Assembly (NCBI GenBank): GCA_030867875.1
Contig: JAOWCC010001751.1
Coordinates: 21,288,026 to 21,352,025, forward strand
Direction: 5' to 3'
DNA length: 64,000 nucleotides
Origin: Actinernus sp. WN-2022
Taxonomy: Eukaryota; Cnidaria; Anthozoa; Actiniaria; Actinernidae
Position 1 is the first letter of the stretch; each line of letters starts with the position of its first letter. The position numbers and the translations under genes were made by a program. The notes beneath the pieces were generated by a model. That model did not search any database. It was not told the origin of the DNA and was given only the letters and a program-made list of their open reading frames with translations. This document shows positions 1 through 11,397 of this stretch, piece by piece.

Positions 1-585
1 CGTTTACAATTTAGTCTGCAGGTCCGATAAAACTACAGGTTCCAGTCGTAAACAGTCCGAGTTTGACCAAAGTGAAACGATCGAGCTGCTCGCGTCCGTA
101 GATATATATTTCTTCGTTTGCACTTTTGACATGATATAATTCTTCAAATGGCACCATTGTTTTATTTCTTATGTTTAATAATACAGTTCTCAGCTGTAAA
201 AAAAATAGAACATTCTATGGAAGATTTCTTGTCCTAAAGTTTGGAAACGTAACACATGCATTTGACGCTAGAAAGTTCAGTACTCGCGGAAGTACGCAAG
301 GTCAATTTACTAGTGGCAGTTTACTAGTTTGCACTATCGGCTGTTATGGAATGGAAACATACTTTCACAGCTTAATATGTATGTCGATTGGTCAGAAGGA
401 TATCTTGTTTAAATGCTACGGTCCTTTCGGCATCAGGAAATTTTTAAACGGGAGTTTTCGTAAAGTATTTCAAGCTATGCTGTAGTGCGAGTTCAGTTAC
501 GCCACAAATGTCGGTGAAACTAATACCGTGTTCATTATTATCGGTTTTCTCTATGGGTTCTCATGTATTCAATAATTACTTCTGG

Positions 586-930
586 AGCTTCATATTTATG
601 TCGATTGGTCACAATGATTTCCTCTTTCAGTTTTTCCCTTTAGTTTGGACATTAGGGATATATCCTTGGAGATTTCGTACAGTTTAGCGACCGTTGTGTC
701 GAAAGTAGAAACGTTCGTTTGTCATGAAAGTGCGTAAACAAACTGTCACAAGCGGTTTCATAGCAGCTCGATGTTTGACTCCCATATAGTCGATGATAAC
801 TTATATAGCTTCATATGTACGTCGATTTCTCACAATGATTTCCTCTTTCAGTTTTTTCCTTTAGTTTGGACATTAGGGATTTATTCTTGGAGATTTCGTA
901 CAGTTTAGCGACTGTGTGTTGAAAGTAGAA
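586..930. repeat. 221-bp-period tandem duplication
   Basis: Two copies of about 123 bp start at 586 and 807, a period of 220-221 bp. Both run from a segment reading AGCTTCATAT to one ending GAAAGTAGAA. A third, poorer piece of the same start lies near 368-425. The first 585 bases otherwise hold nothing I recognise; an open frame at 171-485 has no family feature. Confidence 0.7.
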
Positions 931-1587
931 AAGAGCCCATCTGGCCTTTCACTCGGGCCACATGAGATAATTTGAAGATGAAATTAATTTAACGTCTCCG
1001 ATCAATTCCTCTCTCTTTGCTGGCAGTTCATGCTTCTTGTTCGTGTAGTTGCCCCACTGAGCCGTAACCACAAAACGAGCACAGCATTTCAGTTGGCATA
1101 CACTGCGTACATCTGCTTAACTAATTAGATTTGTAAAAATCTTAGCGGATCATGTAAATATTCCGCTTGGCTCAAATATGAGGGTTTCTGCCGTCAAAGT
1201 TCATTTTTTGTTTCAGTTTTCCCCATATTAGCAGACTTGTATAATGTCTCGAGCTCTCCGAATCCAGTAGAAAGACTCTGGTTATTCTGTCGTAAAACAT
1301 GGACCTGACCCAAATTTAGGTTGTATTGCATAATTGCCCACGATGGAATAGATTTCTGACAATGACTATTTGAAATTGATATCTCCTTGTCTCGCCTAGT
1401 CTGAGCTTTGAACTTTCTTATCTGAGCGCGCCTGAGGAAATCTAACCTTTGTTTGCGTGACCAGCACAGTGCAATCTGATTGGTTCGAATTTGACCTTTA
1501 ACGCATGCGCAGAAGCCGTCTGACATGGATTAAAAAAAAAAAGCCTTGCATTTTAAGACTCGGTGCTGCCACAGGCAGCCCGAGTAA
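931..1587. mobile_element. Helitron-like non-autonomous element, copy 1
   Basis: It begins AAGAGCCCATCTGG with a short hairpin, followed by ACTCGGGC. It ends with the stem-loop ACTCGG-T-GCTGCC-ACA-GGCAGC-CCGAGT and then AA. The same two ends bound a second, longer copy at 16827-18640, which defines the boundaries. Helitron-like is inferred from the 3' stem-loop and asymmetric ends. This copy has no clear target duplication and sits exactly where the preceding tandem repeat unit is broken. Confidence 0.55.
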
Positions 1588-1708
1588 TTAGCTACTGACC
1601 CACTCCAGTAACTCGTGTTCTGCGCTTGCGCGCATCCACGTGTTGGTCTAGTCTGCGTCGGCGGCTCTTCGATTATCTACCAATTAAATGTCAGCGTATG
1701 TTATCTTA

Positions 1709-1790
1709 GTTGCGATGGCCGAGTGGTTAAGGCGTTGGACTAGAAATCCAATGGGATCTTCCCGCGCAGGTTCAAATCCTGCTCGCAACG
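1709..1790 (+). tRNA. tRNA-Ser(AGA): tRNA-Ser (anticodon AGA)
   Basis: The 82-nt gene folds fully. The acceptor stem pairs GTTGCGA (1709-1715) with TCGCAAC (1783-1789), followed by discriminator G. Box A is TGGCCGAGTGG and box B is GGTTCAAATCC. The anticodon stem TTGGA/TCCAA holds the loop CTAGAAA with AGA at 1742-1744, which reads serine UCU. The extra arm is long, as in type II tRNAs, there is no intron, and no CCA is encoded, as in eukaryotes. Confidence 0.96.
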
Positions 1791-1796
1791 CACGAA

Positions 1797-1817
1797 ATTT
1801 TTATTTTTTTTATTTTT
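1797..1817 (+). terminator. RNA polymerase III T-run terminator
   Basis: Several runs of four to eight T start seven bases after the tRNA end, the normal pol III stop signal. Confidence 0.8.
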
Positions 1818-2119
1818 CTTCCATTTCGCCTTTTTGTACATATTCTTGATCTCTTTTCTTTTGAAATTCTGTATATTCCCCTTTAAATATCAAGCTACGA
1901 AGAACGAAAAATGTAAAAAGATCTATCAAAATATTTTAAAGGAAATGAGTAAGTGTGGCGTTTTCAGTTTGTCAATCTCATCTCAATAAACTATCATCTG
2001 ACCTAAGCAATGTCTCTATAAATTCCAAACCTTCCCATCCCCCCTCGGGTATTTGAGGGGCATTTGACATTTAGTGGGGGTAGGGGGTAGGCTCCCCTAC
2101 TGACCTGACAGGGGTGTTT

Positions 2120-2308
2120 CAGTGGCGGATCCAGGATTTGAAAAAGGGGGTGACTATTTTGACCGGTACAGTTTCTGGTGCAAAATTTCTTACAAAATTT
2201 GAACAAATGTATTTTATTTTTACGAATTCTTATACAGAATTTGTTTTTGGCCCAAAAGGGGGGGGGGGTGACATGTCACCCCCGTAACCACCCCTGGATC
2301 CGCCACTG
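2120..2308. mobile_element. MITE with CAGTGGCGGATCCAGG ends
   Basis: The terminal inverted repeats are CAGTGGCGGATCCAGG and its complement, with TGTTT on both sides (2115-2119, 2309-2313). The interior is G-rich. The end sequence resembles hAT-type MITEs by general knowledge, but the 5-bp flank does not fit the 8 bp usual for hAT. A solo end of the same family (GGATCCGCCACTG) lies near 62069. Confidence 0.65.
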
Positions 2309-2501
2309 TGTTTGGCCATCCCTTTTAGGGTGTAAAATTTCAATGACGGTCCGATTTAGAGTGTCTTTTGACAAAAGGCACCATGGAGTCTGGGGCTTTG
2401 GAACTAGTGCAAATCTCTTATAAACACCAATGTAAAATTTGCTATTTAAGGGACCATTCATTTTTATGGGAAGGGGGGCCTGTTGTTGGAAAATTGTGTA
2501 A

Positions 2502-2644
2502 CCCCCCCCCCCCCCCCCCCCCCTCTTGCAATTATTTTTGGGTGGCTCCATAAACTCATATATGTTTATATTTGGATGACCCCTCCCCTTGAACCCTAAT
2601 TTTTTTAGGTGATCCCCATCAAATCCACCCCCCCCCCCCCCCCC
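2502..2644. repeat. Poly-C tracts
   Basis: Runs of 22 C (2502-2523) and 17 C (2628-2644). Further runs lie at 4147-4162 and 4458-4472. They create false proline- or glycine-rich frames and are likely places for length error. Confidence 0.9.
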
Positions 2645-4340
2645 AATGTTTAAAATATGGATGACATCATGGAAACAGGTTTTGCAGCATTGTTGAGGAT
2701 TGAAAGAAGCTTGAGGTAGAAATCTGTTTCTAGTTATTCCTAATTAACTAGGAGATCTACCTGACAGGATAATGGTACATTTTAGCAGCAAGCATATTAA
2801 AATTTAATTTCTGAAAGCAGGGGGAACTTTTCCTTTGTCGGCTTATGTAAGCTCATTTATGTCCCCCATCTGGGCCAGCATGTTTTGACTGATCTCTTTG
2901 ACCAATTCTACCTCTGGGGCAGACAAGATAAGACCATTTTTATTGGAAAACCTTGTGACAAGGTGTTACATCGGTTTGGGCTAGCTCCGATAGGTTATAA
3001 ATTATAAAACGTTTCTAATTTCAAAGTTTTCGAAAATATTAATTTAGTAGCCTGTGTACAGTACGTATGCTCTAGCTCTCCTGATTTTTTAGGGTTATTA
3101 CAGCGATCTGCAGTGTTAACCTTTACCATGTTTATGGCCAAATCACCTTTAGCTTCTTAATATGTTTGGTTTTTGAATTTTCGTTTTTAAAAGAATAACC
3201 TGTAAATAATGGTTTGGATTCTCTTTCATAATTTTGAAAATTAATTTTGATTTTTGTATTTTATTGTTTGAATTTTTGCTTTTTTTAAAGGAGATCCTTT
3301 AATTTTTACAATATTTTTGCTTAGATTTTGTTTTGTAATCTGTAATTTTAACTTTGCATTTGGATTTTGAATTTCCTTCATCTTTTTGCACAGTCGGATT
3401 ATGAGGCCGCAATTAATTAATTATTGAGAGGGTCTGGGTTAGCCAGTAACAATAATATTGATGGAGTCAGTGGCTCGGTAGTCACTGCTGAGCCAAACAA
3501 CTAGCTCAATCCGAGCTCGATTGAAGTAGAAATGGCCACCTTATCAGAGATTGTCAATGAAAACCTTGAGAAGGGTATGATCACAAGAAGTGCATGCAAT
3601 TTCCACGACTAAGTGGCCTGGGTGAGTGAAGTATTCAATATTGGTATTCAAAAGTACTGTGCCATAAACCAAAGGTCTACTGTATTCTGACTAAGAATTT
3701 CTAACTGGGAGCTTGACATCATAGCAAGGCTTATTGAACTATATGGACAAAATTACCTTCCATGTGTATACAGTCAATGCTTGGAACTCAGGGGGGACTC
3801 CCTATATGGCACTGATGGGAGTGCTCATCATACCCTTAAGGGGTTTAAAGGCATACCGGTAGTTTGGCGCCACAGTTGTGGTTATCGTGGTACCTTTTAG
3901 GGTATTCAAATTAAGATAAGAACTACTTATTGATTAATGATCTCTTGGCAGGCCTAGTTTCATGTGGTATTGTCACAGTCATTTGCACTTGGATCAAATG
4001 TCATTATTTTAATTTTGTGTTTTGGGATTGGCACCTATTAGGTATTGAGCCACACCGACAGGACAAGGTTCTGGTACCTTTTACGGGGCTTCCTTTTAAA
4101 ATTTCCGACGAACATCGATAGATCCCTGTCACTTTTATATGGGAGTCCCCCCCCCCCCCCCCAAACTTGGAATCACTTCTGGTACAGCTGAGTCTTCACA
4201 TTGGCACCAATTGCATTCCAAGCTAGAAGTGCTGGATACTTTGGAAAGAACAAACTCTGAGTGAGTTTCTTATTTTGCACTTTACTTTCGATACAAAGGC
4301 CATTTCAATCAAAATGAAAAAGCTGCTCAGAATACCTTGG
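2645..4340. other. Stretch with no recognised gene
   Basis: No supportable coding exon or structural RNA. A short frame at 3532-3612 starts in a good ATG context but stops after 26 codons and matches no family I know. One poly-C run lies at 4147. Confidence 0.5.
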
Positions 4341-4514
4341 ATACCCAGGGGCAGTTAGTGAGTGATGGGCAAAAATCGGATGGAGGGGGAGGGGAGAAGG
4401 AAAAGGAGTAGAAGCTGGAAGAAGAGCTCTTCTTTCCCCTTCCAGTCTCTCCAGTCTCCCCCCCCCCCCCCCAGTCCCTTTTTTACCTGTCATTCACTAA
4501 CTACCCCTGGGTAT
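4341..4514. mobile_element. Small foldback element
   Basis: The ends ATACCCAGGGGCAGTTAGTG and CACTAACTACCCCTGGGTAT form imperfect inverted repeats around a purine/pyrimidine-rich centre with a poly-C run. No coding capacity. No target duplication was established. From here to 5578 nothing further is recognised. Confidence 0.6.
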
Positions 4515-5578
4515 CAGAGGATGCTCAGAATTTTGGAATGACTGAGACAAAAATATGAATTCGAAATACAGAAATCTAAAATCGAATTGGAAATTCAAAA
4601 CTCAATTCAAAATTAAGAAAGAGAATCCAAAACATTGTTTAAAGGTTACACTTAAAAAAAAAGCCAAATGAAGAACCTAAAAGTGATTTGGCCATAAATG
4701 TACATGCATGTGAACAGCGGCTGTATATGCACAGGCTAAAATTTAGCTATTATATATTATATGAGAGCTTTATGACAGAAGAGGTTTATTGGCACTTTGT
4801 AGACATTAATGTTTACACCACTGTTGAATCCAATAAATAAATAAATAATGACTATTGTAAGTAGATTAATACTAAGTCTTGGTCTAGGGTAACGTATATT
4901 ACATTAATTTATTGTGGAAACAGGTGGGAAGTTACTTATAATGCAGGATCTAATTGTAAGGCAATCAGATGTATTTGGCTGCTCTTCTTGCAATTTTGGT
5001 ATCTAGCTTAAGTATAAGCCAATTTGGTCATCAATGTGATGATATTTTCAATGTGTTTTCCAGTGAGCATAGAAGTCGTTTCTCAACACTTGGTAGTATG
5101 TGCATCTAATTATAAAATGTTTATGTTTTGTTGGGGCTAATAAGTCTGTATATGAAACTAATAATCTTTTCCTTAATTTTGTTGATTTTTTTTTTCTATT
5201 TTCCATAATTATAAAGATTTGCAAGATTGACAATTGAGGCATTTTCTAAATTCTGGGCTGATATAAATTTTATTATTATATAAAGCAGCCAGAGAATTAA
5301 GCTATGTAATATATTCTTCTCAGAGGAATCTAAAATAATCATATTTTAGAGTGGCATATAGCCTGAAATAAAGCAACAGGCTAGCACTGAGGAAAACATG
5401 CTGTTTTGCCATTTTAGGGAAAAAGGTTGTCAAGTGGCATATTATCTTTAAATACCAGCCAGATTTTGGCTACTTTTGAATAAAGAAATTGAAGGGAAAT
5501 GCAGACTTTTTCAACAAAAACTAAAGAATTTGGGTATTTCTTCAGGGAGCACATAAATTTATGCTTTCCTCAGTAATA

Positions 5579-5744
5579 CAGTACTGTGCAAAAAGATTTC
5601 AACAGGGGAAGTGATATATCCCCTGAAAAAGAGATATATCCTCTGAAAAAAGGATATTTCCCTTTTGGGGGAAGTTTCAGGGGATATATCCTTTTCAAAA
5701 GAGGTTATTTCACTTCACGAAAAAGGGCTTTTTGCACGGTACTG
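5579..5744. mobile_element. MITE, 166 bp, TA-flanked
   Basis: The ends CAGTACTGTGCAAAAAG and CTTTTTGCACGGTACTG are inverted repeats with one mismatch, and TA stands on both sides. The interior repeats the motif GATATATCC in both orientations. Nothing recognised follows until 6559. Confidence 0.7.
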
Positions 5745-6558
5745 TAAGTAAATTTCAATAATCATTTACTTCAATTGTTACAATTTTCAACTTCTTAACT
5801 GAAAACATACTTTAAAAAAACCATGAAATAGATACATGTACTAGAGTATAGCATACTATTATACCCTATTAAATTCTTTTGTTTTCTTTTGTGTCTATTT
5901 GACTATTAAACTCTAATTATATAACTGTTTTATGGGTTTATAATGATAATCACTCTAAAAAAATGAAGCAACTTAGTATTTACTATTTCACCACCTTGGA
6001 AAAATATACATTCACGTTAATGATATTCAATAGAATATATTATAGATTCTATTGAATATATAATTAACTTGAAGTAAAATTTGTCATACCACATGATTGG
6101 AGAAATAACAATATTTTGAGAGAGAAAAAGAAAAAGTTAGACTTATTGTTCAGGGGCATGTTCGTAAATCCAGCAGTGCTTTATCCATACTCCTAAAGCC
6201 ATCCAGCACTGTACTGCTGAACTTCTCAAGCAGTCGAAATTAGCAGAAGCAAATTAGCAGAATGCTAGTTGATATATTGATTTTGCTAGTGAAATTTATT
6301 TAGCATAGCAATGTTTTGAAAGTTGGAAATAGTTATACCTGTAAGGCAAAGATATAAAACCTATTTGATACATTTTTATGTTTCAATTGCTAGTTTGGTT
6401 TCTTACTTTAATTTGCTAACTTGAAAAAAAATGAACTAGCAAATTTTTACTACTAAGTGGCAAAGAGTTAATACTGGCCTGTTTAAGTTACAAGCTATCT
6501 GTACATGTATATGCAATAACCTTATTGGCTATTAAATAGCACATTGTAAACGTTGTAA

Positions 6559-6564
6559 TTTATT
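6559..6564 (-). promoter_or_regulatory. SETMAR: Poly(A) signal AATAAA of the SET-domain gene
   Basis: AATAAA on the minus strand, 48 nt beyond the TAA stop of the SET-domain gene. Confidence 0.55.
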
Positions 6565-6611
6565 TCAATATTTTTATTTTTAAATCTTAAAAAGTCTTCA
6601 TTAAAATATAT

Positions 6612-9600
6612 TTAAAATAGAGATGGTTCACAAGGTAAACATCCCCTGCAGTTTGCTGCTTTACATAGACAATGTTTTGCTCCTCTTATTTCTGTAGTTT
6701 CTTTAGATTTAAGATTAGTTCCTGCTAAATGTTCTTCTCCGGCAGCTCCTCCAGAATAATCAAAACACAATTCTCCACCAGCACAAATGTTTCTTGCAGC
6801 AAATAAGGCCAACTTTGGAATCAAAGAATCTACTCTAACAAGAATCATAGTAAGATTTGGGTCACATGAATGGTTCACAAACCTTCCTACATTGCCAAAG
6901 AAGTGAGCATCGACATGTGTTCTTAAAACTTTATCACCATAGATATGTTCTCGGACAGTAATGATGTAATTCGGGCAACCTTCTCCTTCTTGTGTTCTCC
7001 TTTTAGCTTCTTCATATGAAACAATTTCTCCTGCATACTCGCATACAAATTGTCCCTTTATTATGTTATCCACAGATCTAACTCCCCATCCTTTGCTTCG
7101 TGTCTTGAAAACCCGAAGCTTGGTTTTAATTCCATCCTGGACAAGGCGGTTGCGACAAGAGGGTGGACAGCTGCACAGGGTGTTGCATTCAAACACTGGT
7201 GGACTAACACCTAAAACAACATTAAACACCAGTTAATAATGTTTTAATACTTTCCTAACAGCTCACCATTTTAAATGCGCAAACATATTTTCTGCTCATA
7301 CTCTGAATGACATTATACAAGTTTGTTTCATCAACGTTAACCAATCAAGAGACTTTTATCACAACAATTTAATTTATTATAACTACTGTACAGATTCTGT
7401 GCTAGATTTTTCTTAAGCTCCATCTGATCGGCACGGCATAATCAGTCAAGTAGCGCTGTGAACCAGAGACTTTTCCAGCCTTTCTGACTAGCTAGTGTCC
7501 ACTCCTTTGTGGACAACAACAAAAAGGCCTGGGGAGAGCCTCTGGATCCCAAGGTGTGCCAACTGCTATCACAACTTCGAATATGGTTACAACTATCCTT
7601 GTCATTTCTTGTGTGTATACTACCAACATCTTCAAGGAAAATCATTTTTTAAGTACAAGAGATAGTGAGGTTTTCTGACAGAACTAATATGCACATGTGT
7701 TCGATCGAGTCCATGGTCCACCATCTTGGATTTTCACGGAGAGACCAGCTGGGGTGTCAGTGTTTTCTTTAGTAGCTCTGCCAGTGATAATATGCTTGTA
7801 TCTGCGCATAAGCTGCATCCCCAACTTTGGCCCTGAATTTTGACCAAATAAGTGTGACCTACATTGTACATGCAGGTATTTACATGCAGTAACTAACTTT
7901 ATGTTTTTATAGCTTATGACTGAAGTTAAAATTCTTACCACTGTATTGAGTATTTGATAAAAGAATTTGTCCATTTTCTACAAGATATGAAGGTCCATAC
8001 TTCATCAGGCAAGAACACTGTTCCTCAACAGAACACCCTCTAGTTTTACAACTACAGCCTGGATAGAATGGGATCCCTGTGTCTAAGTTGACACCTGGAC
8101 CGGCAGTGCAAACTGTAACGTACTAGTAACAGAAAACAAGAGTAGTCACTAATCATTCATTGTATAAATAAAAGGGCAAGCATTTGATGATATACATATA
8201 TGATATATATAACTTGAGATACTTTGTGTTGATAAGCATTACAATTGAAGGGCTGTGTGCTCCTGATCACATTCTAAATTCTCCCTTAGAAAACAAAGAA
8301 ATTGAAGGAGAATACTTATGCCCTTTTTGCACCCAGCCCTTCAATTGTTATATGCTAATGTCCAACCATGATTTCAAAAGGCCACTTTGTGTCAGGAACC
8401 AATGGATCTCTGGTTGGCACATTATTGAAAATGGATGACATGGCAGTAAGTATCGCTATTATTGTTGTGGAATTATTTTTTTAATTATCAGTCTTTAAGA
8501 TAAAAAAGGTAGGGATGACCGTCGGAAAACCTAGAAAATACCCTAAAACATACAAAGCCATTAAAAATTGCCCATGGGATCTACATTGATGCTCTAGGGA
8601 GAAATGTTTAAAACTCACTAAGGGGGAAGGGAGAAATATTCGAAAAAAACTAGGGATGAGGGAGATTTCACTATCCATTAATCTCCACTCTTCATTTAGG
8701 TGCACTTTCTCAACAGGCTTTCGACCAAGTCTGCCGCCACAGCTTTCTTCAGTTCTCTCCTCCAAACTTTGAAAAGCATCTCCAGAGTCTAGTCTAACTC
8801 TATTTGTACCGCTTGAAGGTTGAACGAGAGGTCTTCCGTGATAATTATGCAAGTTTATGTCAAGTTAGCATGAGGTGGGAAAGTGAATCCCCCACTTGTC
8901 CCCCGAGCCGGTAGGAGAGGGAAGTGACTACGAGCATTGACCCCATCTCCCGGGGGAATGAAAAATGGTGAATTTGAAGTGAACATCCCCGCAATGCTAC
9001 CGCTATGCCGGGGGGGGGATTTTAAATAACTGGTGCATAAAGGGCGCTTATCTAATTAGTGCTTGATATTCGATATTATCACATTAGATGTCTCTCTGAT
9101 GTGAAAAGCGAGGTTCTACTGCCTCTCTAATGCAAAAAGCGAGGTTCTACTGCCCTCTCTAACGCAAAAAGGAGGTTCTACTGCCCTCTCTAACACGAAA
9201 AGCGAGGTTCTACTGCCCTCTCTAACAAGAAAAGCGAGGTTCTACTGCCTTCTCTAACGCAAAAAGCGAGGTTCTACTGCCCGCCCCTTCGCGCCTAAAC
9301 TTTGGCTTAGAGTATAACCCAATCTCTGCATGGCATCTAGGGTAGAAGAGGCGTTAACTGGTATCACAGATATTATTACCGCTGACCGTTTATTGCCATG
9401 CTCATGTCCAGTACTCCTCCAGTTAAATCGTTGTTACTCGATCGGACTTCCTGTGGGACGTTCTTCGTCCTTCTTCTTTTCTAGAATCACATAGCCAAAG
9501 CTGAATCGCACGGTGCATTTGCGAAATCAGATGCTGATTGGCTGAAATGGAGTGGTGATTCAGAGTGGAATCACCACTGCATGTAGACTACGCGTGCTAT

Positions 9601-11270
9601 TTATAACTTAGCAAAATATCAACAAAAGTAGTAATTAAATCTTCAAGTAATTCATCGGACTGTGCGATTCAAGGAACATCACATGCCTGACTCGGTAATT
9701 CCACGTTAAATTGCACTCGAAAAACCGATATCGCCCGAGTCGCTTTGACAAGGTTTTCTCGTGCAATTTAACGTGGAATTACCTCGTCAGGCATGTGATT
9801 TTCCTATAATATCGGATAATATCTAGCCTGGGAAACCAGTCGACTCTTATCGCTCCCCACTCGCAAAAGAGACGTCTGGGAAGTGAGGCAGAAAATGCCA
9901 TACTGATGACGTAGGAGATAGCCGTTTCACGATGCATAAATTAGTTGCAATTCTCAGAAGCCGAATGCGAACAACAGAGTTCTTTTCAAGGAATATACAT
10001 GTAACTACCGAGGCTGCTCGTTTGCTTGGCAGTGGATCACCGTCATGAACAACCATGAAATTCAAGCCTATATATTTAGCGTGTGTTGGTACAAATGTAG
10101 CTCGCTTGCTTCGTTCTTTCAGCAGCTCGGCCCGGTCAAGAGAATTTGTCCTACGACTGTCAAAACATAATAGTTGTTTATAATTTCAAAACGTACACAC
10201 AGCACAGCAGGCCACTTTTCAAGCCAGCTCTTTTGTCAGGTCAGTAGCCGAAGAGGTTAGCTACAGAATGCAGCGGTTATTTTCAGGTATACTACCGACG
10301 CTGCCCGTTTGCTTGGGTGATTGATTCATATCACACTTGGTTCGTGATTCATAGCACACTTACATGTAATTATGTCTATTCATAGCCCAGATTCACTGTC
10401 TGAACGATTTATCCGCCGCAACAACAACTCATCCAGTGTTTTGTGATAGCTCAGTGTATGTAGGTTTACTGATATGAAATTATAAACAACTATGACAGTA
10501 GTCAGTACCTTTCTTGTAAATGTTTTGACAGTACGACATTTCGCTTTACTAGCCGCTGAAAGAACTCAGTCTGCAAAGGAGCCAACAACAGCACCGGCAC
10601 ACGTTAAATAGGCTTGAATTTCATGAGTTGTTCGTGACGGTGATCAACTGCCAAGCAACCGAGCAGCCACAGTAGTTATATTCCTTGAAAAGAACTCTGT
10701 TGTTCGCATTCGGCTTCTGAGAATTGCAACTAATTTATGCATCGTGAAACGGCTATCTCCTACGTCATCAGTATGGCATTTTATGCCTCACTTCCCAGAC
10801 GTCTCTTTCGCGAGTGGGGCCGGGAACGATAATAATAGTCGGCTGGTTTCCCAGGCTAGATACATGTAATATCGAATATCAAGCACTTGACTCTTGAGTA
10901 AAGCCTAAACTGCTAAAGGTAAATGGGGCTTATCTAATTATATCTAATAGACATATATATCATTCATATATATCCGATATTATCGAGATATAATTATCCG
11001 ATATTCGATAGTCAGTCGATATCGCGCCTAACAGCTACATTGTAACTCCCACTCTTAAAACTTTGAAAAGATGGCAACGGGAGCTCCCCGCTGTCATATT
11101 AAAATAAACTTTCACTTAGAAATCTCTGTAACATGCAAAATAAAAAGACTCTGGCACTATGCTGAATAATTACACGTTGCACTCACTTGGAATTCTAGCG
11201 GTACATCCCCTTCCTCATTGCAATCAAGGGTTATCGGAGCTCTCTCTTTTCCGGCAGAAATGTCCGCCAT
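6612..11270 (-). CDS. SETMAR: Histone-lysine N-methyltransferase, SETMAR type, three exons
   Basis: Exons on the minus strand are 11270-11187 (28 codons from ATG), 8122-7939 and 7210-6612 (TAA at 6614-6612). They join at GT/AG borders in phases 0 and 1 to give 288 residues. Exon 1 ends EFQ and exon 2 continues YVTVCTAGPG. A cysteine-rich pre-SET follows (CSC, CSC in exon 2; CNTLCSCPPSC about 98-108). The SET core then shows GWG (130-132), CEYAGE (146-151), RFVNHSC (199-205) and FDY (239-241), and a post-SET with CLC..C at 270-277. All cofactor and catalytic motifs are intact, so it should be active. SETMAR SET domains methylate histone H3, reported at K36. There is no mariner transposase, which is joined to this gene only in anthropoid primates. 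Intron 1 (8123-11186) holds several foldback elements. Confidence 0.92.
8240..8349. repeat. Short foldback in intron 1 of the SET gene
   Basis: TACAATTGAAGGGCTG at the left is inverted at the right as CAGCCCTTCAATTGTTA, 110 bp in all. Probably a MITE relic. Confidence 0.45.
9092..9282. repeat. 31-32-bp tandem repeat, about six units
   Basis: Each unit contains GCGAGGTTCTACTGCC followed by CTCTCTAA and a variable A-rich part. Units differ by a few bases, so the array is not young. The sequence following it (TTCGCGCCTAAACTTTGGCT) recurs near 62617. Confidence 0.8.
9672..9805. repeat. Foldback element, about 55-bp arms
   Basis: AGGAACATCACATGCCTGA at the left is inverted as TCAGGCATGTGATTTTCCT at the right. 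Pairing extends inward through the GGTAATTCCACGTTAAATTG segment to a small centre. No coding content. Confidence 0.7.
9823..10859. mobile_element. Non-autonomous TIR element with about 250-bp arms
   Basis: It starts CTAGCCTGGGAAACCAG and ends with the inverse. The arms (9823-10070 and 10608-10859) are diverged but align along their length, including the CGTCTGGGAAGTGAGG and ATTCAAGCCTAT segments. The open frame at 9847-10065 is an arm and not a gene. It lies in intron 1 of the SET gene. Target duplication unclear. Confidence 0.75.
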
Positions 11271-11397
11271 TTTGCTAAAAACTCTCTCTTATACATTAGT
11301 GGCAGTAATACGAATGTACAGCCATGACCGCTGAATGTTGACCGTTGACTCGTAAACAATTTACTTGTCATGGCAACCAGTTAGCGAAGAAGAAAAT
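11271..11397. promoter_or_regulatory. Shared head-to-head promoter region
   Basis: Only 127 bp separate the start codons of the SET-domain gene (minus) and the EFCAB10-like gene (plus), so the 5' UTRs and promoters must overlap or be bidirectional. No TATA box is seen. A short out-of-frame ATG (11370) is closed by TAG before the EFCAB10-like start. Confidence 0.65.

Noticed and set aside
171..485. 104-codon plus-strand frame near the window start
   Set aside because: Partly within the decayed tandem repeat, no motif and no neighbouring exon evidence.
3532..3612. Short frame starting ATGGCCACC on the plus strand
   Set aside because: Stops after 26 codons, with no partner exon or recognisable motif.
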